Positions 1-6,640 of a stretch of DNA of 10,371 nt are shown piece by piece. The DNA is from Clostridiaceae bacterium (GTDB taxonomy: Bacteria > Bacillota > Clostridia > UBA1212 > DUPL01). Under the pieces are notes generated by a model that saw only the letters and a program-made list of their open reading frames with translations, was not told the DNA's origin and did no database searches. The translations under genes were made by a program, and so were the position numbers. Numbering within the stretch: position 1 is the stretch's first letter; each line of letters opens with the position of its first letter. Location of the stretch: NCBI GenBank assembly GCA_012522035.1, contig JAAYLF010000103.1, forward strand, positions 1 through 10,371. Reading direction: 5' to 3'.

Positions 1-121
1 CTACCATGTTGTAATTGACAGATACAAACATGGCCAGGAATGCGCAAACCAGTGCTGCAATTATAAATAGATAGAAAACAATTCTTTTGTGATTGATAAT
101 AGCATTCGAGAATCTGTCCAT
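1..121 (-). CDS. MMPL/RND-family transporter, N-terminal fragment (runs off the left edge)
   Basis: The reverse complement starts at ATG (121-119), 4 bases after GAGAGG and further behind AAAGGTG. It encodes about 40 residues beginning MDRFSNAIINHKRIVFYLF, followed by one hydrophobic helix (about residues 14-34) and the sequence VSVNYNMV. A short basic start, TM1, then a V(S)VNYNMxDYLP-like sequence is how clostridial MMPL exporters of about 700 residues begin. These are inner-membrane, proton-driven pumps for lipids, drugs or hydrophobic molecules. The gene is divergent from a TetR-type regulator, the usual layout for a drug- or lipid-responsive pump. A TATAAT on the minus strand (167-162) could be its -10, but no good -35 was found. 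Only the N-terminus is visible, so the substrate and integrity of the gene are unknown. Confidence 0.75.
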   Translation of the reverse strand, partial: MDRFSNAIINHKRIVFYLFIIAALVCAFLAMFVSVNYNMV

Positions 122-148
122 ATCCTCTCACCTTTGTTAACGCACACG

Positions 149-163
149 ATGTTGACAAAACAT
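149..163. promoter_or_regulatory. Candidate TetR operator 1 (ATGTT-N5-AACAT)
   Basis: A perfect inverted repeat with 5-bp arms (149-153 and 159-163) overlaps the -35 box TTGACA at 152-157. Its arms match the inner part of the second repeat at 218-239. It lies between divergent tetR and MMPL genes, where an autorepressor would bind. The assignment is inferred from position and repeat sharing; short AT-rich palindromes also occur by chance. Confidence 0.35.
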
Positions 164-180
164 TATATATACAGTTTAAT
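152..180 (+). promoter_or_regulatory. Predicted sigma-A promoter for the TetR-family gene
   Basis: A consensus -35 TTGACA (152-157) is followed after exactly 17 bases by TTTAAT (175-180), one mismatch from TATAAT. Transcription would begin near 187 and leave about 105 untranslated bases before the ATG at 292. The second palindrome (218-239) would lie in that leader. A nearer TATAAT at 243-248 has no well-spaced -35. This is the best promoter match in the divergent intergenic region. Confidence 0.6.
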
Positions 181-217
181 AACATTATGGATAAAACTCA
201 ACAGACAGATGCTTATT

Positions 218-239
218 ATATGTTAGTTGTCAAACATAT
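218..239. promoter_or_regulatory. Candidate TetR operator 2 (ATATGTT-N8-AACATAT)
   Basis: A perfect inverted repeat has 7-bp arms at 218-224 and 233-239 and an 8-base spacer. Its 22-bp overall size is within the range of TetR-family operators. It shares the ATGTT/AACAT core with the repeat at 149-163, though the spacer differs (8 versus 5). It lies downstream of the predicted promoter and upstream of the tetR start, so a bound repressor could block elongation. Function is inferred only. Confidence 0.4.
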
Positions 240-291
240 GAGTATAATGTGATTGATATACAACAAAATTCAGCAAATTGAGGTGTGGTGA

Positions 292-876
292 ATGAAGAAA
301 GTAAAGCTTGATAGAAGAGTAAGGTATACAAGAATGGTTATTAAAGAAAGCTTCATAAACCTTCTTGAAAAGAAAGATATCTCCCAGATTACCATCAAGG
401 AAATTTGCAAGGATGCTGATATTAATCGTTCCACCTTCTATTCCCACTATACCGACCAGTATGACCTGATGAGAAAGATTCAGGATGAACTTCTTGACAA
501 CATAAGGGACTATTTGGCGGAACTTGAAAAGAGCGAGGATGAAGTTGATTCAGTATTGCTGGCAGAGAAGATTTTTGAGTACATAAAACAGAATGCCAAA
601 ATATGCAAGATACTCCTTAGCGAAAAAGGTGGTCTTAACTTTCAGAAAAGTGTAATGACCCTTGTATATGACACCATCATAAACGAACTGACAGACAACA
701 GCAACATTACAAAAGAGGATGCGGAGTACGTATACTCCTTTACCATAACAGGATGTGTGGGAATTGTTCAAAAGTGGCTAGACGATGATATGAAAAAATC
801 AGCCCGCTTCATGGCTGAAACAGTTATAAAGCTCACCATGGGACTTATTGGTCTTTTGAAGAATGAGAGGAAATAG
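292..876 (+). CDS. TetR/AcrR-family transcriptional regulator
   Basis: This is a 194-residue protein, a normal TetR length. The N-terminal domain has the family helix-turn-helix at about residues 33-52 (ITIKEICKDADINRSTFYSH), where the STFYxHY recognition-helix signature is diagnostic. Residues from about 65 onward form an all-helical ligand-binding and dimerisation domain that resembles the TetR_C_8 type found in DhaS-like regulators; that sub-assignment is from memory of the family. The ATG at 292 follows GAGGTG (280-285) at 6 bases. The gene is divergent from an MMPL exporter whose start is at 121, so the likely role is local repression of that pump, and perhaps of itself, relieved by a small hydrophobic ligand. 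A broken gene follows 10 bases downstream and may share the transcript. Codon use (CTT-rich leucine) matches metG and rluF. Confidence 0.9.
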   Translation: MKKVKLDRRVRYTRMVIKESFINLLEKKDISQITIKEICKDADINRSTFYSHYTDQYDLMRKIQDELLDNIRDYLAELEKSEDEVDSVLLAEKIFEYIKQNAKICKILLSEKGGLNFQKSVMTLVYDTIINELTDNSNITKEDAEYVYSFTITGCVGIVQKWLDDDMKKSARFMAETVIKLTMGLIGLLKNERK

Positions 877-886
877 AGAGGTTGTA

Positions 887-1421
887 ATGAATATTGAATT
901 TGTAAATCCTGGTGCTGACCACATGGTTGAAAGTATTCTTGGGTTTCAGACAGAAGAAGCAACTTCCTTCTGGACGGACCCTCTTTTTTGGTTTTATCCT
1001 CAGCTGGATAAAGAGCATTTTTGAGTTTTTTTACCTAATCAGTGAGAAGGGGGCCATTGGTTTTTCCGTACATGAGAAAATTTACTTTGTTTGGTTTCAT
1101 GTGTGGAATAATCTGTTTCAGGATTCATATGAAGAATATGAAATACCGTCATTGAAGTGGATATTGAGTGAGATGGTGGTGGAAAGTATAAAAAAAGATC
1201 CGCGTCTTGCTTCAATTGAACCGTATTTTCCAAGAGAAAATGGAGGTTGTATTTATCCCTTCTTTTTCGATATGAAGGTAAACGGAGACTATGTGCTTGA
1301 GGTTGTAGACAAGATGTATGATGAGATGGATATTCGTACATTCATGATGTCCAGTTTTGAGTACTGCAAAATACATGAAGAAGAAATACAAAAGCATATA
1401 GAGGCGTCAAATGGAATCTAA
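887..1421 (+). pseudogene. Broken gene of a hypothetical putative metallopeptidase-like family (frame break plus likely internal deletion)
   Basis: An ATG at 887 behind AGAGAGG opens a 45-codon frame (MNIEFVNPGADHMVES..., ending WFYPQLDKEHF) that stops at TGA 1022-1024. A sensible protein then continues one frame over, from about 1014 to the TAA at 1419-1421 (FEFFYLISEKGAIG, FVWFHVWNNLF, SLKWILSEMVVES, ENGGCIYPFFFDM). Removing one T from the run at 1018-1022 joins the two into about 177 residues. From memory, relatives are longer, about 250-290 residues, with a middle segment missing here, and carry HEIIH where this copy has HEKIY, so a second zinc ligand may be lost. The lesion could be a homopolymer sequencing error, but the missing middle and altered HExxH favour real decay. 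It sits 10 bases after tetR and probably shares its transcript. I do not recognise a function. Confidence 0.6.
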
Positions 1422-1444
1422 ATGAGTAAACGAAGGTGTTAATT

Positions 1445-2692
1445 GTGAATCATGATAACGACAAGCGAAAGATAGAATTGGTAATACTGCTGTCCGGGCT
1501 GAAACAGAAAAAGGATGCTGTATTTGAGTATTGCTCTGATTATGATCCTGCAGGTTATCCCAATATGAAAGCCATGTGGATAATTGGAGAGGAACATATG
1601 GGTAAACCCACAAAGGTTTTTGCATATATAGGTTTTCCGGAAAACGCATCAAAGGACAATCCTGTCCCAGGTATGGTTCTTCAACACGGTGGAGGAGGCA
1701 GGACCTTTCCTTCCTGGATAAAGGAATGGACGGATAGAGGTTATGCTGCCATTGCCATAGCCAATACAGGTTACTATCCAGTAAAGCCTGGAATCACCGA
1801 CTTCTATAACCCTGAGAACTGGACACGCGAACTAAGGGATGACGATTATGTGCTTCCTCCTGACTTTGACAACATGACAACATCCATGGAGTCATTTGAT
1901 AAACAATGGATGTATCATGCAGTCAGTCAAACCATAATAGCTAACACTATCCTAAGACAGTTGGAGTTTGTGGACAAGGATAAAATAGGGCTTACGGGTA
2001 TTTCCTGGGGAAGTGTAATAGCTTCAATTGCAATTGGTTATGATGACAGATTTCTCTTTGCCATACCTGTGTATGGAAGCGGATACCTTTATGAGAGTCT
2101 TGCCTGGATTAAAGACAATTTTAACTATCCTGGAACAAAAGAAATCTGGGAACCTTCACATAGATTGAATAGTGTAAAAATGCCAGTTTTATGGCTCTGT
2201 TGGACTGATGACTCTTGTTTTTCCATCAATTCCAACGACAAATCCTTTGCAGATACGAAAAACGGCATTCTTTCAATGAAGCAGGATATGCAGCACGGCC
2301 ATATTGAAGGGTGGATTGCTCCTGAGATTTACAGGTTTGCTGATTGTATTGTAAAAGGTACAAAGCCCTTTGCGACATGTATTGAAAAGATTGGGACTGA
2401 AAGAAATGTTTCTTTTTATATGGATATACCTGAGGATGCGGATGAAGTTACTGCAAAAGCATATTATATTAAAGAGAAACTCAGTTATTCACGCAATGGT
2501 AGGTATAAATTGGAGTGGTGTGATACAATAGATCAGGAGTGGTTTACCGTGGACTGCAGTGTGGAGGGAGATGTGATTCATGTAAAGCTTCCTGAAGATG
2601 CACACAGTTACTACATTGAGCTTACAACTCATGTATGCGGTAACCCTTATATCACAACATCCCGGTTTTTAACTCTGGATGTGAAAAGTTGA
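1445..2692 (+). CDS. Alpha/beta-hydrolase, esterase-like (acetyl-xylan esterase / PhoPQ-activated-protein type)
   Basis: This is a predicted cytoplasmic hydrolase of 415 residues with no signal peptide. An oxyanion-type HGGGG is at about 81-85, and the nucleophile elbow GISWG at 185-189 has Ser187 as likely nucleophile. The probable acid lies in CWTDD (Asp255 or Asp256) and the probable base in MQHGH (His284 or His286). Order and spacing fit an alpha/beta-hydrolase catalytic triad. Residues about 305-415 form a second, beta-rich domain resembling an Ig-like tail. The overall plan recalls PhoPQ-activated pathogenicity-related proteins and acetyl-xylan-esterase-like hydrolases; the substrate cannot be read from sequence. 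I chose GTG at 1445 because AAGGTG (1433-1438) lies 6 bases ahead. An in-frame GTG at 1436 overlaps that site and has only a weak ribosome binding site. It starts 23 bases after the pseudogene and may be co-transcribed with it. Confidence 0.8.
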   Translation: MNHDNDKRKIELVILLSGLKQKKDAVFEYCSDYDPAGYPNMKAMWIIGEEHMGKPTKVFAYIGFPENASKDNPVPGMVLQHGGGGRTFPSWIKEWTDRGYAAIAIANTGYYPVKPGITDFYNPENWTRELRDDDYVLPPDFDNMTTSMESFDKQWMYHAVSQTIIANTILRQLEFVDKDKIGLTGISWGSVIASIAIGYDDRFLFAIPVYGSGYLYESLAWIKDNFNYPGTKEIWEPSHRLNSVKMPVLWLCWTDDSCFSINSNDKSFADTKNGILSMKQDMQHGHIEGWIAPEIYRFADCIVKGTKPFATCIEKIGTERNVSFYMDIPEDADEVTAKAYYIKEKLSYSRNGRYKLEWCDTIDQEWFTVDCSVEGDVIHVKLPEDAHSYYIELTTHVCGNPYITTSRFLTLDVKS

Positions 2693-2717
2693 TATTTTAG
2701 CTCATTTGTGTTAATAT
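2689..2717 (+). promoter_or_regulatory. Possible promoter of the T-box/metG transcript
   Basis: TTGATA (2689-2694, 5/6 to the -35 consensus) is followed after 17 bases by TAATAT (2712-2717, 4/6 to the -10). It overlaps the end of the hydrolase gene and would start RNA near 2724, about 20 bases before the first helix of the T-box leader. Placement is good but the -10 is weak. Confidence 0.35.
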
Positions 2718-2743
2718 TTCACAAAATAAAATAAAACTTAAAA

Positions 2744-3027
2744 TGCGTTGAAGAAAAGAGTAGGAAGCAATAGCTTTTACAGAGAACCCAGGGGGCTGAG
2801 AATGGGCAAAGCGACGGCTTTCGAACATGGCCTCGGAGCAGCGTACCGAGAAGAATTATTCTTTTAGGCTACGACGGGATCTCCCGTTATAGAGATAGAG
2901 TATCGGTAAACGATATGATTTACCCGTACTTGATGAGGTCCATTTCGTGAGGAATGGGTGAATTTGGGTGGTACCACGAAGCTTGGCTCTCGTCCCAGAA
3001 ATTATATTTCTGGGCGGGAGCTTTTTT
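2744..3027 (+). ncRNA. T-box riboswitch, methionine specifier (metG leader)
   Basis: This leader senses uncharged tRNA and controls read-through into metG. Stem I closes by TGCGTTG (2744-2750) with CAGCGTA (2839-2845). GAG (2758-2760) with CTC (2832-2834) and GGAAGC (2763-2768) with GCTTTC (2817-2822) enclose an internal loop with the AGTA-type motif on the 5' side and GAAC-ATG-G on the 3' side, so the specifier is ATG (2827-2829), Met. The AG-bulge arm is around 2780-2806 (CCCA/TGGG). Stem III pairs ACGGG (2874-2878) with CCCGT (2883-2887). The T-box is TGGGTGGTACCACG (2965-2978). The antiterminator pairs GGG (2966-2968) with CCC (2994-2996) and ACGA (2976-2979) with TCGT (2990-2993), leaving the bulge TGGTACC. 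Its TGGT can pair with the ACCA end of a tRNA whose discriminator base is A, as in bacterial tRNA-Met. The structure was read by eye, not computed. Confidence 0.93.
2985..3027 (+). terminator. Regulated intrinsic terminator of the metG T-box
   Basis: CCCAGAAAT (2994-3002) pairs perfectly with ATTTCTGGG (3006-3014) across a TAT loop. The stem extends below through GGCTCTCG (2985-2992) with CGGGAGCT (3015-3022), allowing GU pairs and one bulged T at 2993. A run of six T (3022-3027) follows. The 5' arm shares TCGTCCC (2990-2996) with the antiterminator, so the two folds exclude each other, as expected for a transcriptional T-box. Confidence 0.92.
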
Positions 3028-3053
3028 AATATATTTTGAAATGGGGGTTTACA

Positions 3054-4685
3054 ATGAAAAACATAGTTATTGGCGGTGCGTGGCCTTATGCCAATGGTTC
3101 CCTTCACATAGGACATATTGCAGCCTTGCTGCCTGGTGATGTTCTTGCAAGATATTATAGGTTGAAAGGTGACAGGGTGTTTTATGTTTCCGGAAGTGAT
3201 TGTCACGGAACACCGGTGACAATAAGGGCGAGGCAGGAAGGCCGCACACCGGAAGAGATATCTGAATTTTATCATCAGGAGTTTGTGCGTGTTTTTTACA
3301 AGCTTGGTTTTAGCTATGATCTGTATACCAAGACCACGGATAAAGCTCATAAGGAATTTGTGACGGAGTTTCACAAAAAGCTATATGATAGTGAGTTTGT
3401 ATACGAAAAGACTTCTCCTGAAGCTTATTGTGAGCAATGTGGAAAGGTTCTAACTGACAGGCTTGTAATAGGGTTGTGTCCGATTTGTAATAAGGAGACA
3501 AGATCAGACCAGTGCGACAATTGTGGTACTGTACTGGAACCGCATACTGTGATTGATCCTGTTTGTTCAGAATGTGGAGCCAATGTGGTATTTTATGCAA
3601 CCAAACAGCTGTATCTTGCCATATCGAAGCCGAAAAAGCATCTTTCTGACTATCTGTTATCAAAACCACATTGGAGAAAGAATGCCTATGCCTTTACCAA
3701 AAGATATCTGGATGAAGGACTGAGGGACAGAGCAATAACCAGAACCATTGACTGGGGAATTGATGTCCCGAGAGTAGGGTTTGAGGATAAGAAGATATAT
3801 ATATGGGCGGAAAATGTGCTTGGTTATTTGTCTGCTTGCAAGCAGGTGGCAGACAAAAGGGGTGTTGATTTTAAGGAAGTGTGGGGGAGCAATGCGCGCC
3901 ATTATTACGTCCATGGCAAGGATAACATACCCTTTCACACAATAATTCTTCCTGCACTGCTGATTGCTCATAGTGACAACTTGAGACTACCTGATGATAT
4001 TGTTTCAAGCGAATATTTGACATTGGAAGGCAGAAAAATATCAACAAGTCAAAACTGGGCGGTATGGTTAAAGGATATTGTTGACAGGTACAATTCTGAT
4101 TCTTTGAGATACTTTTTCCTAGCAAATGGTCCTGAGAAAAGGGATTCGGACTTTTCCTGGCATGAGTTTGCAGAGAGGAACAATTCGGATCTTGTAGGGG
4201 TATATGGCAACTTTGTCAACAGGACGCTGGCTTTTATAGTTAAGTATAATAACGGAGTTGTTCCTTGCGGGGCCTTGGAAAAGGATATCGAAAAAAAGAT
4301 TAACGATGCATATTCAGAGGCAGGCAGTTTGCTTGAAGACGGTCAGTTTAAAGGAGCACTTGAGGTTATTTTTGACCTTATGCGCTTTGGCAACAAATAC
4401 TACGACACAATGGAGCCGTGGAAAACGAGACACGGTGATAAGGAAAAGTGTTTTAATACACTGTATAACTGTGTGCAGATAATTGCAAATCTTGCTGTCT
4501 TGCTGGAGCCCATCCTTCCTTTTTCCTCGCAGAAAGCCATTGACTGGCTTGGTTTGGATAGAGCTTGGAAACCTCAATTTGTCAAGGAAGGCCACCAGCT
4601 TACCGATATCTCTATTCTTTTTGAAAGGATAGACAAGGATGTAATAGAAGAGGAAAGGAATAGACTAAAAATAACCAATACGTAA
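3054..4685 (+). CDS. metG: Methionyl-tRNA synthetase, short MetRS2-like form
   Basis: This cytoplasmic class I synthetase of 543 residues joins methionine to tRNA-Met with ATP. The nucleotide-binding HIGH is at 18-21 after GGAWPYANGSL, and the KMSKS-equivalent is KISTS at 328-332. Between them is a zinc knuckle with four cysteine pairs: CEQC (126-129), CPIC (142-145), CDNC (154-157) and CSEC (171-174). The anticodon-binding helical domain follows from about 370. There is no C-terminal tRNA-binding OB domain, so the protein is shorter than the roughly 650-residue enzymes of many Firmicutes. SGSDCHGTP and LEGRKISTSQNWAVW resemble the second MetRS (MetRS2) known from Bacillus anthracis/cereus and Streptococcus pneumoniae; this grouping is from memory. 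The start is ATG 3054 behind GGGGG (3043-3047); an upstream in-frame TTG at 3036 lacks a suitable site. Expression is under the methionine T-box just upstream. Confidence 0.96.
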   Translation: MKNIVIGGAWPYANGSLHIGHIAALLPGDVLARYYRLKGDRVFYVSGSDCHGTPVTIRARQEGRTPEEISEFYHQEFVRVFYKLGFSYDLYTKTTDKAHKEFVTEFHKKLYDSEFVYEKTSPEAYCEQCGKVLTDRLVIGLCPICNKETRSDQCDNCGTVLEPHTVIDPVCSECGANVVFYATKQLYLAISKPKKHLSDYLLSKPHWRKNAYAFTKRYLDEGLRDRAITRTIDWGIDVPRVGFEDKKIYIWAENVLGYLSACKQVADKRGVDFKEVWGSNARHYYVHGKDNIPFHTIILPALLIAHSDNLRLPDDIVSSEYLTLEGRKISTSQNWAVWLKDIVDRYNSDSLRYFFLANGPEKRDSDFSWHEFAERNNSDLVGVYGNFVNRTLAFIVKYNNGVVPCGALEKDIEKKINDAYSEAGSLLEDGQFKGALEVIFDLMRFGNKYYDTMEPWKTRHGDKEKCFNTLYNCVQIIANLAVLLEPILPFSSQKAIDWLGLDRAWKPQFVKEGHQLTDISILFERIDKDVIEEERNRLKITNT

Positions 4686-4747
4686 CACATAATTAACCAA
4701 AATACAATTGATTTATATATTTATGTGGAATATATTGTTCTGGCAAC

Positions 4748-4787
4748 CTCCCCGTAATGGCTGCATGCCCTAAAGGGGAGTTTTTTT
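4748..4787 (+). terminator. Intrinsic terminator after metG
   Basis: CTCCCC (4748-4753) pairs with GGGGAG (4775-4780), followed directly by seven T (4781-4787). The 21-base loop can itself form a small hairpin, GGC (4759-4761) with GCC (4767-4769). It lies 62 bases after the metG stop and separates metG from rluF. Confidence 0.85.
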
Positions 4788-4866
4788 GTTCAAGTCACAA
4801 CTGGCATAGATAAAACACTAGTTGGGATAATATATGTGATTTTAAGAAGAATGAAAAGGAGAACAT

Positions 4867-5598
4867 ATGAGATTAAATAGATATATTAGTTCAACTGGTC
4901 TATGCTCAAGAAGGCAGGCTGATGAACTTATTAAACAGGGGAAGGTCAAGGTAAATAATACAGTTGCAGTAATTGGTACTGATGTGAGTCCGGATGATGT
5001 GGTAGAGGTAAATGGGAAACTTCTTAAAGGTAAAAGCGAATATGTATATATCGCACTGAACAAACCAAGGGGTGTTGTATGCACAACGGAAAGACATATA
5101 GAGGATAACATTGTTGATTTTGTAAACTATCCTGAACGCATCTTCCCTATAGGAAGACTCGACAAGGATTCCGAAGGGTTGATTCTTCTTACCAATGACG
5201 GTGGAATAGTTAACAAGGTTTTAAGAAGCACCAACAATAATGAAAAGGAGTATGTTGTGACCGTTGACAAGGATATAACGGATGAGTTCCTGAAAAAAAT
5301 GTCAAAGGGCGTTAAGATATACAATCCAGTTAGAAATGAGTATGCGATAACCAATCCCTGCAAGGTTGTGAAGATTAATAACAGAGCATTTAAAATAATT
5401 CTTACACAAGGATTGAACAGGCAAATAAGGAGAATGTGTACCAAACTGAGTTACAAGGTTGTCAATTTGAAACGCATTAGAATTATGAATATAGAGCTTG
5501 GCACCTTGCCTGTAGGCAAATGGAGACATTTAACTGATGATGAGGTTGAAAATCTATTTAGAATAATAAGCTCAGAAGAGCCGGTTCAGAAATATTGA
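4867..5598 (+). CDS. rluF: 23S rRNA pseudouridine synthase, RluF type (RsuA/RluB/RluE/RluF family)
   Basis: This 243-residue cytoplasmic enzyme isomerises a specific uridine of 23S rRNA to pseudouridine; E. coli RluF modifies U2604. Residues 1-60 form an S4 RNA-binding domain (MRLNRYISSTGLCSRRQADE, then GKVKVNN). The catalytic block is GRLDKDSEGLILLTNDG at 96-112 with Asp99 as nucleophile. The family motif GLNRQIRRMC is at 182-191. The stretch LKRIRIMNIELGTLPVGKWR followed by LTDDE closely recalls E. coli RluF, so I prefer RluF over RluB; the exact target uridine is inferred. The ATG at 4867 follows AAGGAG (4856-4861) at 5 bases. The metG terminator isolates the gene, so it needs its own promoter in 4788-4850; only weak candidates are present. 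Its TGA at 5596-5598 marks the end of the native-looking codon use, and the next gene converges on it. Confidence 0.9.
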   Translation: MRLNRYISSTGLCSRRQADELIKQGKVKVNNTVAVIGTDVSPDDVVEVNGKLLKGKSEYVYIALNKPRGVVCTTERHIEDNIVDFVNYPERIFPIGRLDKDSEGLILLTNDGGIVNKVLRSTNNNEKEYVVTVDKDITDEFLKKMSKGVKIYNPVRNEYAITNPCKVVKINNRAFKIILTQGLNRQIRRMCTKLSYKVVNLKRIRIMNIELGTLPVGKWRHLTDDEVENLFRIISSEEPVQKY

Positions 5599-5635
5599 TA
5601 AGTCAGTATTATCGTATCACATTAATTCTTATTGT

Positions 5636-6608
5636 TTAACAACCCATGTACGTATACCCTGGCTTATCTACCACAGGCCAACTTTCCTTTATCCAGAACA
5701 ACTCATTACCCGTATTCGTCTTAATATCGTATTCGAATAACCCCTTGTAGATCTCATCCATGTAGTACCATTTGCCCTTTAGGTAAACTAAGGGAGACGT
5801 TGCATCCTTCCATAGGTACTTATCGTACTTAGTTGAAGTACATGTATAGTCACTTGTCCAACCGTAATGGCCAGTAGACCTTATACCATCATCACTTCTT
5901 AAGAAGTTCTCATGGGATACCCTACCTGGTTTATCGGGCACAGGATCATCCCAAGTAACATCCACGTGGTACCACTGTCCATCAATCTTTACCACATTCC
6001 ACATTCCACATATGGTTCATCATAGAACTCTCAGCCACGGATACAGGTATATTTAGTTTGCTTAATATGGCCATGAAGGCAAAGGAGTACGCTTGGCAAA
6101 CCCCTTTCTTTTGCTTAAAGAAGTTATATGCATCGTAGATGGAATAGGAGTTATCATAAGAGTAGTTCGCTACTATGTAATCGTGGACATATATTACCTT
6201 TTCTATATCACTAAATGTACTAGGAATACCTTTAATAATATCGTTTACGAAAGTATTAAACTCCTTCTTTGCCTCTACTAAAGCTGTGCCTGTCATATGG
6301 TATGTAGGAATTATTGTAACCACCTTATTCCCCACAATACTTACCCTACACCCATATTGCACATAGAATAGTTCCGGATTATCGTTCAGAACTTTAAAAA
6401 ACGCATCATAGGCGTCATCTGGACTTAAGTTAAACCTCTTCACATCTATAGAAGAGGAAGAGGACATAAGGCCGTTGTATATGGTATTATGTAAATCACT
6501 GCTTTCTACATTTGCATCAACTTTAGCAACACTTAATGTACTAAAAAGAATTAACATTAGTATGACTACTAATGCTAATTTAGCTCTGTTCCTTGCTACA
6601 TCATTCAT
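5636..6608 (-). pseudogene. Secreted transglutaminase-like protein, split by a 7-bp tandem repeat frameshift
   Basis: The gene starts at ATG 6608-6606 behind AGAGAGGTG. Residues 1 to about 33 form a signal peptide or anchor (basic start, then LALVVILMLILFSTL). The transglutaminase-like core has Cys171 in KGVCQAYSFAF and His199 in MMNHMW. Just after that His an extra 7-bp unit shifts the frame, giving WNVECGKD and a TGA at 5984-5982. The other frame resumes with MWNVVKIDGQWYHVDVTWDDP, which supplies the catalytic Asp, and runs to TAA at 5638-5636. Removing one repeat unit gives a continuous protein of 321 residues with the complete Cys-His-Asp triad. Such surface proteins may act as peptidases or cross-linking enzymes; the substrate is unknown. 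It is the last gene of the minus-strand operon, 32 bases after msrC. Otherwise clean coding on both sides suggests a recent lesion, slippage switching or a sequence error. Confidence 0.8.
5991..6011 (-). repeat. Three tandem 7-bp units (ATGTGGW) at the frameshift site
   Basis: On the coding strand the units are ATGTGGA (6011-6005), ATGTGGA (6004-5998) and ATGTGGT (5997-5991). Two units keep the frame and encode HMWNVVKIDG; the third shifts it by +1. A heptamer is not a multiple of three, so each gain or loss of a unit switches between full-length and truncated product. Confidence 0.9.
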
Positions 6609-6640
6609 ACTAACACCTCTCTAATATCTACTACGTATAC

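Noticed and set aside
912..1010. ATG at 912 as the true start of a 169-residue protein
   Set aside because: Its first 35 or so residues are the out-of-frame reading of the MNIEFVNPGADHMVES stretch, and it has no ribosome binding site. The 887 start has AGAGAGG and sensible coding, so a frame break is the better explanation.
2706..2724. TTGTG-N9-CACAA, resembling a Rex redox-repressor operator upstream of the metG leader
   Set aside because: Rex sites as I know them have 8 bases between the TTGTG/CACAA arms, not 9, and the inner bases (TTAATATTT) are not symmetric. It lies over a weak predicted -10, but the match is too poor to call.
3036..3053. Upstream in-frame TTG start for metG
   Set aside because: It would add six residues before the well-known MKNIVIGGAWPYANGS start, lacks a spaced ribosome binding site and sits just after the T-box terminator. 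ATG 3054 has GGGGG at a good distance.
5636..6004. A separate 122-residue gene beginning MWNVVKIDGQ
   Set aside because: The ATG at 6004 lies in the repeat, has no ribosome binding site of its own, and the product is exactly the missing C-terminal half of the transglutaminase-like protein.
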